DNA from: Luteimonas sp. BLCC-B24
GTDB lineage: Bacteria > Pseudomonadota > Gammaproteobacteria > Xanthomonadales > Xanthomonadaceae
DNA: 64,000 bases
Assembly: GCF_028550595.1 (NCBI RefSeq)
Contig: NZ_JAQQGN010000001.1
Span: 620,001-684,000, forward strand
Reading direction: 5' to 3'
Within the stretch, counting starts at the first letter, position 1; each line of letters opens with the position of its first letter. Below the pieces are notes generated by a model. It saw only the letters and a program-made list of their open reading frames with translations, had not been told where the DNA came from and did not search any database. Position numbers and translations under genes: made by a program. Below are positions 47,381-56,218 of the stretch, piece by piece.

Positions 47381-49007
47381 AGTTGCGCGCGGTATTGATG
47401 ATGTTGATGCCGTCGAACCGGGTGGTCGCCGAGCCGTGCGACACCGCCGAGACCTGGCTGGGCTGGCCCTTGCCGTCGAAGAACGAGCCGCCGAGGCGGA
47501 AATCGCGTGCGTCGCAGATCGCGCTGCACGCGTTCCAGAACTCCGGGGTGCGGATCTGGTACGCGGCATCCTCGACCATGCCGGCGATCTCGCCGTTCCT
47601 GATCTCGTAGTACAGCTGGCCGCCGAACTGGGCGTTGTAGCGCTGCTGGTCGATCGAATACGAGCCGCGACCGTGGATGTAGAGGCCGCGCTCCACCCCG
47701 GCGATCATCTCCGCGACCGTCAGCGGCGTCTTTCCCGGCGCCAGCGACACGTTGGGCATGCGCTGGAACTGCACGCTCGACCAGGCGTCGGCATAGCTGC
47801 AGCCGTCCGATTCGGTCTTGCCGAGGATGTGGGCTTGGTCGCGCGTGGCCTGGTAGTCGACCAGGATGCCGTCCTTGACCAGATCCCAGCGCTTGGTCGG
47901 CACGCCTTCGTCGTCGAAGCCGACGGCGCCGAGGCTTCCGGGCTGGGTCTTGTCGGCGAAGAAATTGACGATGTCGCTGCCCCAGCGATAGCCCGCGTCG
48001 CGCTTGTCGAGCGTGGCGAAGCTGGTGCCGGCGTAGTTGGCCTCGTAGCCGAGCACGCGGTCGAGCTCGAGCGGGTGGCCGACGTTCTCGTGGATGGTCA
48101 GGAACAGGTTTGAGGGGTCGAGCACCAGGTCGTAGCGACCCGGCGTCACCGAGCGTGCGGTCAGCTTCTCGCGCGCCTGGCGCGCGGCGGCCTGCGCATC
48201 GGCGCGCATGTCGTAGGCCTGGCCGTAGGCGGTCACGCCGCCGGGCAGCTCGAAACGCTGCGCGGGATCCGGCGTCAGGTACTCGTAGCCCAGCCCCATC
48301 GGCGCCGAGAGGCCGTCGCGGGTGCGGAACCTGCCGCTGGCCTTGTCCAGCGCGGTCACGGTGAACGGTGCCCAGATCCGGTGCACGTCCTGGTCGATGT
48401 AGGAGCCGTCGGTGCTGGCGAAATACTTCTGCTCGTTGACCAGGAACATCCGCGAACTGACGAAGTCCGCGCCCGCCGCCATCGCCGCCGCGTTGACGTC
48501 CATCAGCAGCGCCACCTTCTCCTCCAGCGGCACGGTCATGCCGTTGCGGCGCATCGGCGTGGCCCAGCGCACGTCGCCGACGCCGCGCACCGGTGCCAGC
48601 TGCACCGGCGTGGTCTGGATGCGCGCATTGGCCTTGGCGATCGCCAGCGCCTGACGCGTGGCCTCGGCGATGCCGTCGGGATCCAGCGCGCGCGTGGCCG
48701 CGAAGCCCCAGGCGCCATCGGCGATCACCCGGATGCCGACGCCGGTGGACTCCTCGTTGACCACGTTCTCGACCCGTGTCTCGCGCGTCATCACGTACTG
48801 GCGCAAGTAACGCCCGATGCGCACGTCGCAATAGCTGCCACCGCCGTCGCGCGAGGCCTGCAGCGCGACATCGGCGAGCCGCTTCTTCAGCGCCGGATCG
48901 AGTGTGCTGGCCAGGTCTTCGGCCGCGATCGCACGGCCGATGCCGCCAGGCAGAAGCAGGCTGCCCAGTCCGATGCCGCCGTAGGCCATGAAGTCGCGAC
49001 GCCGCAT
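47376..49007 (-). CDS. tldD: TldD-family metalloprotease with Tat signal, copy 1
   Basis: A 543-aa protein. MRRRDFMAYGGIGLGSLLLP is a twin-arginine signal; GGGGAG precedes the ATG at 49007. The zinc motif is His306-Glu307-x3-His311 (TIHENVGHPLELDRVLGYEA). RYLRQYVMTRETRVENVVNE, FASTDGSYIDQDVHRIWAPF and RTPEFWNACSAICDARDFRL are shared with copy 2. It ends NTARNL just before the heptamer repeat, whereas copy 2 ends NTARSLG. It is first in the tldD-tldD-tldE run. Confidence 0.85.
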   Translation of the reverse strand: MRRRDFMAYGGIGLGSLLLPGGIGRAIAAEDLASTLDPALKKRLADVALQASRDGGGSYCDVRIGRYLRQYVMTRETRVENVVNEESTGVGIRVIADGAWGFAATRALDPDGIAEATRQALAIAKANARIQTTPVQLAPVRGVGDVRWATPMRRNGMTVPLEEKVALLMDVNAAAMAAGADFVSSRMFLVNEQKYFASTDGSYIDQDVHRIWAPFTVTALDKASGRFRTRDGLSAPMGLGYEYLTPDPAQRFELPGGVTAYGQAYDMRADAQAAARQAREKLTARSVTPGRYDLVLDPSNLFLTIHENVGHPLELDRVLGYEANYAGTSFATLDKRDAGYRWGSDIVNFFADKTQPGSLGAVGFDDEGVPTKRWDLVKDGILVDYQATRDQAHILGKTESDGCSYADAWSSVQFQRMPNVSLAPGKTPLTVAEMIAGVERGLYIHGRGSYSIDQQRYNAQFGGQLYYEIRNGEIAGMVEDAAYQIRTPEFWNACSAICDARDFRLGGSFFDGKGQPSQVSAVSHGSATTRFDGINIINTARNL

Positions 49008-49144
49008 TGCATTCTCCCCCGCGGCGAGCGCCGCTCAGCGCCCGATTCTTGGTCGCAGGCGCCGCATGCGTCAAATCCGATTCGTGCAGAAGCGCGCGCG
49101 ATGAGGTTTGGCCGGCAGACCCCTGCTCGTGCGCGAGCCCGCGC

Positions 49145-49167
49145 GTGCACGTGCACGTGCACGTGCA
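49145..49167. repeat. GTGCAC short tandem repeat
   Basis: GTGCAC is repeated three times followed by GTGCA, within a longer purine-pyrimidine alternating stretch (GCGCGTGCACGTGCACGTGC). It lies in the 240-base gap between divergent tldD copy 1 and the DUF885 gene and could be a length-variable or Z-DNA-prone tract. Confidence 0.6.
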
Positions 49168-49247
49168 AGCAGGCACGATCGGCACAGGCGCCGCCCGGTG
49201 TGCCCGCCTATGCTTGGCCGCTGTCCCGATCGACCGGAAGTACCCGC

Positions 49248-51059
49248 ATGCGCCAGTCCCTGCTCGCCGTCGCCGTCCTTACCGCCGTCCTCGCCGGCTG
49301 CCACCGCGAGGCGCCGACCGCACCCGGCACCACGCAGGACGGCACGGCCGCCGTGGCCGCGACACAGGCGGACGCGGCGTTCACCGAACTCTCCAGGCGC
49401 TATCTCGACGAAGCCATGCGCCTGTCGCCGATCTCGGCCACGCAGATCGGCGATCACCGCTTCGACGCCGAGGTCGACGACCTGTCCGAAGCGGGGCGCC
49501 AGGCGAGCCTCGACTTCAATCGTCGCTATCTCGCCGAACTCGACGGCATCGATTTCGACGCGCTCTCGCGCGACAACCACGTCGATGCGCTGATCCTCAG
49601 GAACACGCTCGAGTACGGCATCTGGGATACCGAGACGCTGCAGAGCTGGGCCTGGGATCCGCAGCTCTACAGCGGCCTGGCCGGCGGCGCGATCTACAAC
49701 CTGATGGCGCGCGAGTTCGCACCGATGCCCGAGCGTCTGCAGTCGGCGGTCGCGCGCATGGAGAAGATTCCGACGATCCTCGTCCAGGCCCGCGAGAACC
49801 TCGACCCCGCGCGCGTGCCTCCCACGCATGCGCGCACCGTGGCCGCGCAGAACCGCGGCGTGCTGTCGCTGATCGACACCTTCATCACCCCCAACGCCGA
49901 TCAGCTGCAGGGCGAGGACCGCGCGCGCCTCGACGCGGCGGTCGAAGGCCTGCGCAAGGCGGTCGACGAGCACCAGGCCTGGCTCGACGGCACCCTGGTC
50001 CCGAACGCCAAGGGCGAGTTCCGCATCGGCGCCGAGAAGTACGACCAGAAGCTCAAGTTCGCGCTGAACTCCTCGTTGAGTCGCCAGGACATCCGCCAGC
50101 GCGCCGAGGCCGAACTGACCCGCATCCGCGACGAGATGTACGTCGTCGCGCAGGCCGTGCTCAAGGATCGCGCGGGCGCGCCGGAGACGCCGACGGACCC
50201 GACCGAAGACCAGCGCCAGGCGGCGATCGAAGCCGCGATGGAAGTCGCCTACGCCGACAAGCCGGGCCGCGACGAGGTCGTCGACTTCGCCCGGCACACG
50301 CTGGACGTCGCGACCGGGTTCACCCGCCAGCACGATCTGGTCACCGTGCCGGATGACCCGGTCAAGATCATCCTGATGCCGGAATTCCAGCGCGGCGTCG
50401 CGGTCGCCTACTGCGATTCGCCCGGTCCGCTCGACAAGGGCCTGGACACCTACTACGCGATCTCGCCGATCCCGGACGACTGGGACGACGCCCAGGTCGA
50501 TTCGTTTCTGCGTGAGTACAACAGGCACATGATCCACGTGCTGACGATCCACGAGGCGATGCCGGGGCACTACCTCGAGGGCGCGCATTCGGTGAACCAT
50601 CCCTCGACGTTGCGCGCGGTGCTGCGCTCCGGCCCGTTCGCCGAAGGCTGGGCCGTCTACACCGAGCGGATGATGGCCGACGCCGGCTATGCCGACAACG
50701 ATCCGCTGTTCCGGCTGATGCAGTTGAAGTTCTACGCGCGCGCGGTCGCCAACGCGATCCTCGACCAGGGCATCCACGTCGACAACTGGAGCAAGGAACA
50801 GGCGATGGACCTGATGGTCCGCCAGACCTTCCAGCAGACCAGCGAAGCGGAAGGCAAGTGGATCCGCGCGCAGCTGTCGTCGACCCAGCTTGCGACCTAC
50901 TTCGTCGGCGCGCAGGAACACTTCGACGCGCGCAAGGCCGCCGAAGCCAAGGCCGGCGAAGCGTTCAACCTCAAGCAGTACCACGACGCGATGCTCGCCC
51001 AGGGCGCGCCGCCGGTACGCTTCGCGCGTCAGCTGATGCTGGACGAGGCCATCCAGTAA
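49248..51059 (+). CDS. DUF885 zinc metalloprotease-like lipoprotein
   Basis: A 603-aa lipoprotein (MRQSLLAVAVLTAVLAGC, lipidated Cys18). The DUF885 domain covers most of the protein: RYLDEAMRLSPISATQIGDH, DFNRRYLAELDGIDFDALSR and the zinc-type motif at residues 435-441, HEAMPGH in VLTIHEAMPGHYLEG, with GPFAEGWAVYTERMMADAGY downstream carrying the further Glu ligand. The family is widespread in Xanthomonadaceae, where several copies often occur; it is presumed to be an envelope peptidase. The ATG at 49248 follows a short leader; longer upstream in-frame sequence is antisense to tldD. Confidence 0.85.
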   Translation: MRQSLLAVAVLTAVLAGCHREAPTAPGTTQDGTAAVAATQADAAFTELSRRYLDEAMRLSPISATQIGDHRFDAEVDDLSEAGRQASLDFNRRYLAELDGIDFDALSRDNHVDALILRNTLEYGIWDTETLQSWAWDPQLYSGLAGGAIYNLMAREFAPMPERLQSAVARMEKIPTILVQARENLDPARVPPTHARTVAAQNRGVLSLIDTFITPNADQLQGEDRARLDAAVEGLRKAVDEHQAWLDGTLVPNAKGEFRIGAEKYDQKLKFALNSSLSRQDIRQRAEAELTRIRDEMYVVAQAVLKDRAGAPETPTDPTEDQRQAAIEAAMEVAYADKPGRDEVVDFARHTLDVATGFTRQHDLVTVPDDPVKIILMPEFQRGVAVAYCDSPGPLDKGLDTYYAISPIPDDWDDAQVDSFLREYNRHMIHVLTIHEAMPGHYLEGAHSVNHPSTLRAVLRSGPFAEGWAVYTERMMADAGYADNDPLFRLMQLKFYARAVANAILDQGIHVDNWSKEQAMDLMVRQTFQQTSEAEGKWIRAQLSSTQLATYFVGAQEHFDARKAAEAKAGEAFNLKQYHDAMLAQGAPPVRFARQLMLDEAIQ

Positions 51060-51144
51060 GGCCCGCACGCGTTTCGCACCGCGGGCCGTCCGCGGCGCCG
51101 TCCTTACGCCGTGCCGATCGTGACGCCCGGCGCCGGCGCGTGTC

Positions 51145-51564
51145 TCAGCGCGCGACCGGCGCCCGTGCGCCGATGCGCATGCCGGCGGTGTGACCCGCCC
51201 AGACGGCCAGTAGCCAGGCGAGGATCGACACGCCGAGATTGAGGCCGGCCAGCCGAGGCGCGCCGGCCTCGACGAGGTAGAGCGTTTCCAGGCTGAAGAC
51301 CGAGAACGTGGTGAAGCCGCCGCAGACGCCGGCCAGCAGGAACTGGCGCTGCGCGGGCGTGACGACGACCCGCCCTCCGGGCCCGGTCACCGCAGCGAAC
51401 AGTCCGATCAGGAACGAGCCGACGGTGTTCACGGTCAACGTGCCCCAGGGAAAGCCGGTACCGAGCAGGTGCAGCATCGCGAGCGAGCAGCCGTAACGCG
51501 CGACCGCGCCCAGCGCGCTGCCCAGCATCACCGCGGCATACAGCCGCCCCGCCCTCGCGCTCAT
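51145..51564 (-). CDS. crcB: CrcB/Fluc fluoride channel subunit, canonical copy
   Basis: A 139-aa four-helix membrane protein. GSALGAVARYGCSLAMLHLL, FPWGTLTVNTVGSFLIGLFA and GVCGGFTTFSVFSLETLYLV correspond to the Fluc signatures (GAxxRY, GTLxVN, GGFTTFS). It exports fluoride as a dual-topology dimer. Its ATG at 51564 overlaps the stop of the other crcB gene (ATGA), so both are co-translated. Confidence 0.9.
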   Translation of the reverse strand: MSARAGRLYAAVMLGSALGAVARYGCSLAMLHLLGTGFPWGTLTVNTVGSFLIGLFAAVTGPGGRVVVTPAQRQFLLAGVCGGFTTFSVFSLETLYLVEAGAPRLAGLNLGVSILAWLLAVWAGHTAGMRIGARAPVAR

Positions 51565-51965
51565 CCGCGGCTTCCGACGTGCAGCGCCAGCAGGTAACCC
51601 GTCGCCACCGCGGCCAGACAGCCGATCGCCGACGCGGCCACGTTGCCCAGTGCGCGCGCGTAAGCCCGGTCGCGCAGCAGAGCCCACGTCTGGAGCGAGA
51701 ACGAGGAGACGGTGGTGTAGCTGCCGAGCACGCCGATGGCCAGGCCGGTCCACATCGGCACGTGCAGCACCGCATGTCCTGCGCGCTCCGTCCACAGTGC
51801 CGCCAGCACGCCGATCGCGAACGCGCCGCTCACGTTGACCACCAGCGTGCCCCAGGGAAAGACCTCGCCGAGCCGGCGTGCGACCGCGCCCGACAGCCAG
51901 AACCGCGCCGCCCCGCCGAGGGCGCCGCCGATCGCTACGCCCAGAAGCTGCAGGGTCCAGTGCAT
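51561..51965 (-). CDS. crcB: CrcB/Fluc fluoride channel subunit, divergent copy
   Basis: A 134-aa four-helix homologue, first of the two overlapping crcB genes. IGGALGGAARFWLSGAVARR and FPWGTLVVNVSGAFAIGVLA keep the family pattern, but the central motif is GVLGSYTTVSSFSLQTWALL rather than GGFTTFS. The two products may form a heterodimeric channel with fixed opposite topologies. I looked for a fluoride riboswitch upstream and did not find a convincing one. Confidence 0.85.
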   Translation of the reverse strand: MHWTLQLLGVAIGGALGGAARFWLSGAVARRLGEVFPWGTLVVNVSGAFAIGVLAALWTERAGHAVLHVPMWTGLAIGVLGSYTTVSSFSLQTWALLRDRAYARALGNVAASAIGCLAAVATGYLLALHVGSRG

Positions 51966-52323
51966 GCCGTCTCCGTGATCAGGTCATCGCGCAGCGAGCA
52001 CTGCAGCGCGCCGGCGCACGCTACGCCGCGCGTGGCCGGCTGACAACCGGCGACGTGGCAGCGATGCGACGCTGTCGATCACGCGAGGACACTGAAGCGC
52101 ACCACCGGCCACGTGTCACGCGCTGGGCCACGGGCGCGGATTAAACGTTGGCGTTCGTTGCTTATCCAGGGCCCCGTTGCCTCCTGCGCACACCGCGTGC
52201 GACACGCGATGCTTTGCGAGCGGGGAGATCGCACATCGGGTACTGCACGGCACATCGGGCTGTCATGGCGCTGACACTGATACGAAGCGGGCATCGCGGC
52301 GCGCCGGTCGTCGGCAGGCATGT
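51966..52323. other. 358-base gap between regulator 3' end and crcB genes
   Basis: It should contain the crcB promoter. The sequence holds short inverted pairs such as GGCCGGCTGACAACCGGCG around 52034-52052 but no clear -35/-10, riboswitch or terminator. Open frames here lack coding character. Confidence 0.45.
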
Positions 52324-53397
52324 TCAGCGTGCCGCCTCGAACGCCTCGGCCAGTGTCTGCACGCGGCCGCAGTAACTCGGATCATAGCCGGGCAGCAGGC
52401 CGAGCTCGCGCCGGAAGCGCTCGCTGCGCAGCAGGGCCAGCAGATCGGTGAGCCGGCCGGACTCGAGAACGTCGTTGTGGCACAGGAAGAAGTAGTGCTC
52501 GGTGACCAGCGGGAAAAAGTCCAGCCCGTACCGGCGCGCGGGCGGCTCCAGCGCAAACCCGACGTCCGCCAGACCACTGGCCACATAGGCCGACACGGCG
52601 GCATGCGTGAGTTCCTCGACGTCGCAGGCACGGATGCGTTCGAACGCGATGCCGTGACGCCGGAGCATCGCCTCGAGCAGCAGCCGCGTGCCCGAGCCCG
52701 GCTGCCGGTGGATCATGCGGATGTCGGGACGCTCGAGATCCTGCAGGGTCTGGATGCGCCGCGGATTGCCCGGCGCCAGCACCAGGCCCTGGCGGCGCAT
52801 CGCCAGGTGGATCACGCGGTCGGCGTCGAGATCGAGGCGGTCCCGGTAATGCGCGAACAGCGCCGGCTCGAGATCACCGATCGGCAGGTGCAGACCGGCG
52901 ATGTCGCAGGCGCCGCTGCGCAGTGCCGACAGCGCATCGTCCGGGCTGCGGTATTTGAGGTCCAGCGGAAGATCGGCCTCAGCCATCGCGCGCCGCAAGG
53001 TCTCGACCCCGAAGCCGTGCGAGGCGTGCACGCGCAGCGGCATCGCGTGTGCGCTGACGGTGCGTTCGAGTTCGGCTTCGAGCTCGGTCGCCAGGCTGTC
53101 GAGCATCGGCGACAGGCGCGCGGCGATGCGATTGTCGGCCCAGACCAGACGTTCGCCGATCGCGGTCAAGCGTGCGCCGCGGCCCCGGGTCATGCGCAGC
53201 AAGGGCTGCCCGAAGACGTCCCGCGCGGCCTGCAACTGGCCCCAGGCGTAGCGGTAGGACAGGCCCACGCTCCGTGCGGCGGCCGCCAGCGAGCCGCTCG
53301 CACGCACCGCCACCAGCAGATCGACCAGATGCGCGGGTAGACGGACGCCGTCGGCGCTTTCGAGCTCCCAGCGTGGCTGGATACGGACCTTGTACAT
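52324..53397 (-). CDS. ModE/LysR-type HTH regulator with substrate-binding-protein-like domain
   Basis: A 357-aa regulator. Residues about 20-85 form a LysR/ModE winged helix (LLVAVRASGSLAAAARSVGL, SYRYAWGQLQAARDVFGQPL, LTAIGERLVW). Residues about 115-345 resemble a periplasmic-binding-protein-like ligand domain: VHASHGFGVETLRRAMAEAD, GACDIAGLHLPIGDL, RMIHRQPGSGTRLLLEAMLR, SGLADVGFALEPPARRYGLD. The second half suggests sensing a small oxyanion or cofactor precursor. It is divergent from the OFA transporter-fdhD-ydeP genes, so it is their probable regulator. The ligand is unknown. Confidence 0.82.
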   Translation of the reverse strand: MYKVRIQPRWELESADGVRLPAHLVDLLVAVRASGSLAAAARSVGLSYRYAWGQLQAARDVFGQPLLRMTRGRGARLTAIGERLVWADNRIAARLSPMLDSLATELEAELERTVSAHAMPLRVHASHGFGVETLRRAMAEADLPLDLKYRSPDDALSALRSGACDIAGLHLPIGDLEPALFAHYRDRLDLDADRVIHLAMRRQGLVLAPGNPRRIQTLQDLERPDIRMIHRQPGSGTRLLLEAMLRRHGIAFERIRACDVEELTHAAVSAYVASGLADVGFALEPPARRYGLDFFPLVTEHYFFLCHNDVLESGRLTDLLALLRSERFRRELGLLPGYDPSYCGRVQTLAEAFEAAR

Positions 53398-53511
53398 GCG
53401 GACCCTCGTGCACGCGTCGGGCAGCGCGCGCCCGCCGCAGATTCAATATGTTCCCCAGAGCCGGATATTCGACCAATAGCGGTGGCCCGGCAAGCGGCGT
53501 CGGCGTAGGGT

Positions 53512-53528
53512 TGCGACACTTTGTCGCA
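53512..53528. promoter_or_regulatory. 17-bp palindrome in the divergent promoter, candidate operator
   Basis: TGCGACACTTTGTCGCA has perfect 6-bp arms around a 5-base centre. It lies 68 bases before the OFA transporter ATG and 114 from the regulator start. ATATT/AATAT-containing sequences flank it (GGATATTCGACCAATAGC at 53462, CCAATATGCGG at 53530). It is a plausible binding site for the divergent regulator. Confidence 0.5.
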
Positions 53529-53596
53529 GCCAATATGCGGCCAAGAACATAAACAAAGGGGCGGCCGCGCCCCGCACACCGTCCGGGGACGACTTC

Positions 53597-55282
53597 ATGG
53601 CCGACAGTTCCACCACCACGCGCGCGGCCCGCCGCGCACCCGAGGGCAGCCTGCTCTCGAAGGAACGCATCATCGCCAGGCCCGGCTTCAACCGCTGGCT
53701 GGTCCCGCCGGCCGCGCTGGCGATCCACCTGTGCATTGGCATGGCCTACGGCTTCAGCGTGTTCTGGCTGCCGCTGTCGATGGCCGTCGGCATCAGTGCG
53801 CCGATCGCCTGCGGCCCGGAACTCGGGTTCTTCGCGCGCATCACCTCGGCCGGCTGCGACTGGCAGATCAGCGAACTGCAATGGATGTACACGCTGTTCT
53901 TCGTGCTGCTGGGCTGCTCGGCGGCGATCTGGGGCGGCTGGCTGGAACGCGTCGGCCCGCGCAAGGCCGGCTTCGTCGCCGCGCTGTGCTGGTGCGGCGG
54001 CTTGCTGATCTCCGCGCTGGGCGTGCACCTGCACCAGATCTGGATGCTGTGGCTGGGCTCGGGCGTGATCGGCGGTATCGGTCTGGGCCTGGGCTACATC
54101 TCGCCCGTCTCGACACTGATCAAGTGGTTCCCGGACCGCCGCGGCATGGCGACCGGCATGGCGATCATGGGCTTCGGCGGCGGCGCGCTGATCGGCAGCC
54201 CGCTGGCCGACATGCTGATGCGCCACTTCGCCACCCCGACCTCGGTCGGCGTGAAGGAAACCTTCCTGGTCATGGCCGCGGTCTACTTCGTCTTCATGAT
54301 GGCCGGCGCGTTCGGCTATCGCGTGCCGCCGACCGGCTGGACGCCCAGGGGCTGGACGCCGCCGCCGGCCAGGGACAACGCGATGATCACCCAGGGCCAC
54401 GTGCACGTGAAGCGCGTCTGGGGCATTCCGCAGTTCTGGCTGGTGTGGGCGGTGCTGTGCCTGAACGTCTCGGCCGGTATCGGCGTGCTGGGCCTGGCGT
54501 CGCCGATGCTGCAGGAGATGTTCGGCGGCCGCCTGATCGGCGTGGACGCGGGCTTCCGCGAGCTGAGCGCCGAACAGCTCTCGGCGATCGCGGCGATCGC
54601 GGCCGGCTTCGTCGGCATGCTCAGCCTGGCCAACATCATCGGCCGGTTCTTCTGGGCGTCGATGTCGGACAAGTTCGGCCGCAAGCTCACCTACTCGATC
54701 TTCTTCGTGCTCGGCATCGCGCTCTACGCCTCGGCGCCGACGCTCGGCAACGCCGGTTCGATCGCGCTGTTCGTCATCGCATTCTGCGTGATCCTGTCGA
54801 TGTACGGCGGCGGGTTCGCCACCGTGCCGGCGTATCTGGCCGACCTGTTCGGCACCCAGCACGTCGGCGCGATCCACGGCCGCCTGCTGACCGCCTGGGC
54901 GACCGCCGGCATCCTCGGTCCGTTCGTCATCGGCTACATGCGCGAGTACCAGCTGGGCCTCGGCATGCCGCCGTCGCAGGTCTACAACACCACGATGTAC
55001 ATCCTCGCCGGCATGCTGGTGCTGGGCCTGGTCTGCAACCTGCTGGTGCGCCCGGTCAATCCCAAGCACTTCATGTCGCCCGAGGAACTGGCGCACGAGA
55101 AGCAGCTGGCGCACGAGAAGGTCGATGCCTCGGGCAGGTCGCTGGTGTCGAAGGACGAGATGGACCGTATCGGCTCGGGCGGCAGCCCGCTGCTGGTCGC
55201 CTTCTGCTGGGCCGCGGTCGGCATCCCGCTGGCGTTCGGCATCTGGAAGACGCTCGAAAAGGCGCTGGTGCTGTTCTCCTGA
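53597..55282 (+). CDS. OFA-family MFS transporter (oxalate/formate antiporter-like)
   Basis: A 561-aa inner-membrane transporter with 12-13 helices. WLVPPAALAIHLCIGMAYGF is the OFA N-terminal block, followed by GWLERVGPRKAGFVAALCWC, GLGYISPVSTLIKWFPDRRG and MATGMAIMGFGGGALIGSPL. A charged loop VHVKRVWGIPQFWLVWAVLC separates the halves, and WASMSDKFGRKLTYSIF and YLADLFGTQHVGAIHGRLLT lie in the second half. Extended N- and C-termini are typical of bacterial OFA proteins. Adjacent fdhD and ydeP suggest formate or a related monocarboxylate as cargo, but no oxalate-degradation genes are present, so oxalate is not supported. Confidence 0.85.
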   Translation: MADSSTTTRAARRAPEGSLLSKERIIARPGFNRWLVPPAALAIHLCIGMAYGFSVFWLPLSMAVGISAPIACGPELGFFARITSAGCDWQISELQWMYTLFFVLLGCSAAIWGGWLERVGPRKAGFVAALCWCGGLLISALGVHLHQIWMLWLGSGVIGGIGLGLGYISPVSTLIKWFPDRRGMATGMAIMGFGGGALIGSPLADMLMRHFATPTSVGVKETFLVMAAVYFVFMMAGAFGYRVPPTGWTPRGWTPPPARDNAMITQGHVHVKRVWGIPQFWLVWAVLCLNVSAGIGVLGLASPMLQEMFGGRLIGVDAGFRELSAEQLSAIAAIAAGFVGMLSLANIIGRFFWASMSDKFGRKLTYSIFFVLGIALYASAPTLGNAGSIALFVIAFCVILSMYGGGFATVPAYLADLFGTQHVGAIHGRLLTAWATAGILGPFVIGYMREYQLGLGMPPSQVYNTTMYILAGMLVLGLVCNLLVRPVNPKHFMSPEELAHEKQLAHEKVDASGRSLVSKDEMDRIGSGGSPLLVAFCWAAVGIPLAFGIWKTLEKALVLFS

Positions 55283-55330
55283 GGCCATGACACCGGCGCC
55301 CGCTCACGCGCGCGCCGGTATCGTTCCGAC

Positions 55331-56218
55331 ATGACAGAGCCCACCCGCCACACCGACATCGACTCCGCACCGCCGGCCGGCGCGGTCCGCCGCCCGGTCC
55401 AGCGCTGGCGCGGCGGCGCGCTGCGCCGGCTCGACGACCATGTCGCCGAGGAAGTGCCGGTGGCCTTCGTCTACAACGACGTGCCCTTCGCCGTGATGAT
55501 GGCCACGCCCACCGACCTCGAGGACTTCGCCCGCGGCTTCGCGCTCAGCGAAGGCATCGTGGAAACGCCGGCCGAGGTGGCGATCGAAGGCGTCGAGCAG
55601 TTCATCGAAGGCGTCGAGATCCGGCTGCGGATTCCCGACACGCGCGCCGAGGCCTTGGCCCTGCGTCGTCGCAGCATGAGCGGGCGCAGCGGCTGCGGCG
55701 TCTGCGGCAGCGAGCTGCTGGAAGCGGCGCTGCGTTATCCCGCCCCGGTCACGACCGACGTGCGCGTCGCACCGGAGTCCCTCGCTCGCGCCCTGGGTGG
55801 CCTGCGCGATGCGCAGTCGATCGCGGCGCTGACCGGCGCGACGCATGCCGCCGGCTGGGCCGCGCTCGACGGCACGCTGCTGCTGGCGCGCGAGGACGTC
55901 GGCCGCCACAACGCGCTCGACAAGCTCATCGGCGCATTGCACGCGCGCGATGTCGACCCCGCCGGCGGATTTCTCGTCGTCACCAGCCGCGCCAGCTACG
56001 AGATGGCGATGAAGGCCGCGAGCGTCGGCATCGCGCTGATGGCGGCGATCTCCGCACCGACCGCATTGGCCATCTCACTCGCCGAACGCGCCCACCTCAC
56101 CCTGATCGGCTTCGCCCGCGACGACGGGCACGCCGTGTACACCCACGCGCAGCGGTTGCTGCCGCCGACCGCGTCATCGCCGGCACCCGCGCGCCCAGGC
56201 AGGACCTCCGCACCATGA
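55331..56218 (+). CDS. fdhD: FdhD sulfurtransferase for molybdoenzyme maturation
   Basis: A 295-aa protein. The CxxC that carries persulfide sulfur to the Mo/bis-MGD cofactor is Cys122-Gly-Val-Cys125 in SGRSGCGVCGSELLE. Other family blocks are EVPVAFVYNDVPFAVMMATP, DLEDFARGFALSEGI, LLAREDVGRHNALDKLIGAL and FLVVTSRASYEMAMKAASVG. FdhD is required for formate dehydrogenase-type enzymes. Its stop overlaps the ydeP start as ATGA, strongly tying it to that enzyme's maturation. The C-terminus is a disordered Pro/Ala tail. Confidence 0.95.
   Translation: MTEPTRHTDIDSAPPAGAVRRPVQRWRGGALRRLDDHVAEEVPVAFVYNDVPFAVMMATPTDLEDFARGFALSEGIVETPAEVAIEGVEQFIEGVEIRLRIPDTRAEALALRRRSMSGRSGCGVCGSELLEAALRYPAPVTTDVRVAPESLARALGGLRDAQSIAALTGATHAAGWAALDGTLLLAREDVGRHNALDKLIGALHARDVDPAGGFLVVTSRASYEMAMKAASVGIALMAAISAPTALAISLAERAHLTLIGFARDDGHAVYTHAQRLLPPTASSPAPARPGRTSAP

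Noticed and set aside
48381..49247. Upstream in-frame extension of the DUF885 gene
   Set aside because: It is antisense to tldD copy 1; the lipoprotein signal starting at 49248 is a clear N-terminus.
51966..52060. Possible fluoride riboswitch before crcB
   Set aside because: A GCGATGACCTGATC segment vaguely resembles the 3' conserved part of the crcB motif, but the 5' GGNGATGG part and the pseudoknot partners were not found.
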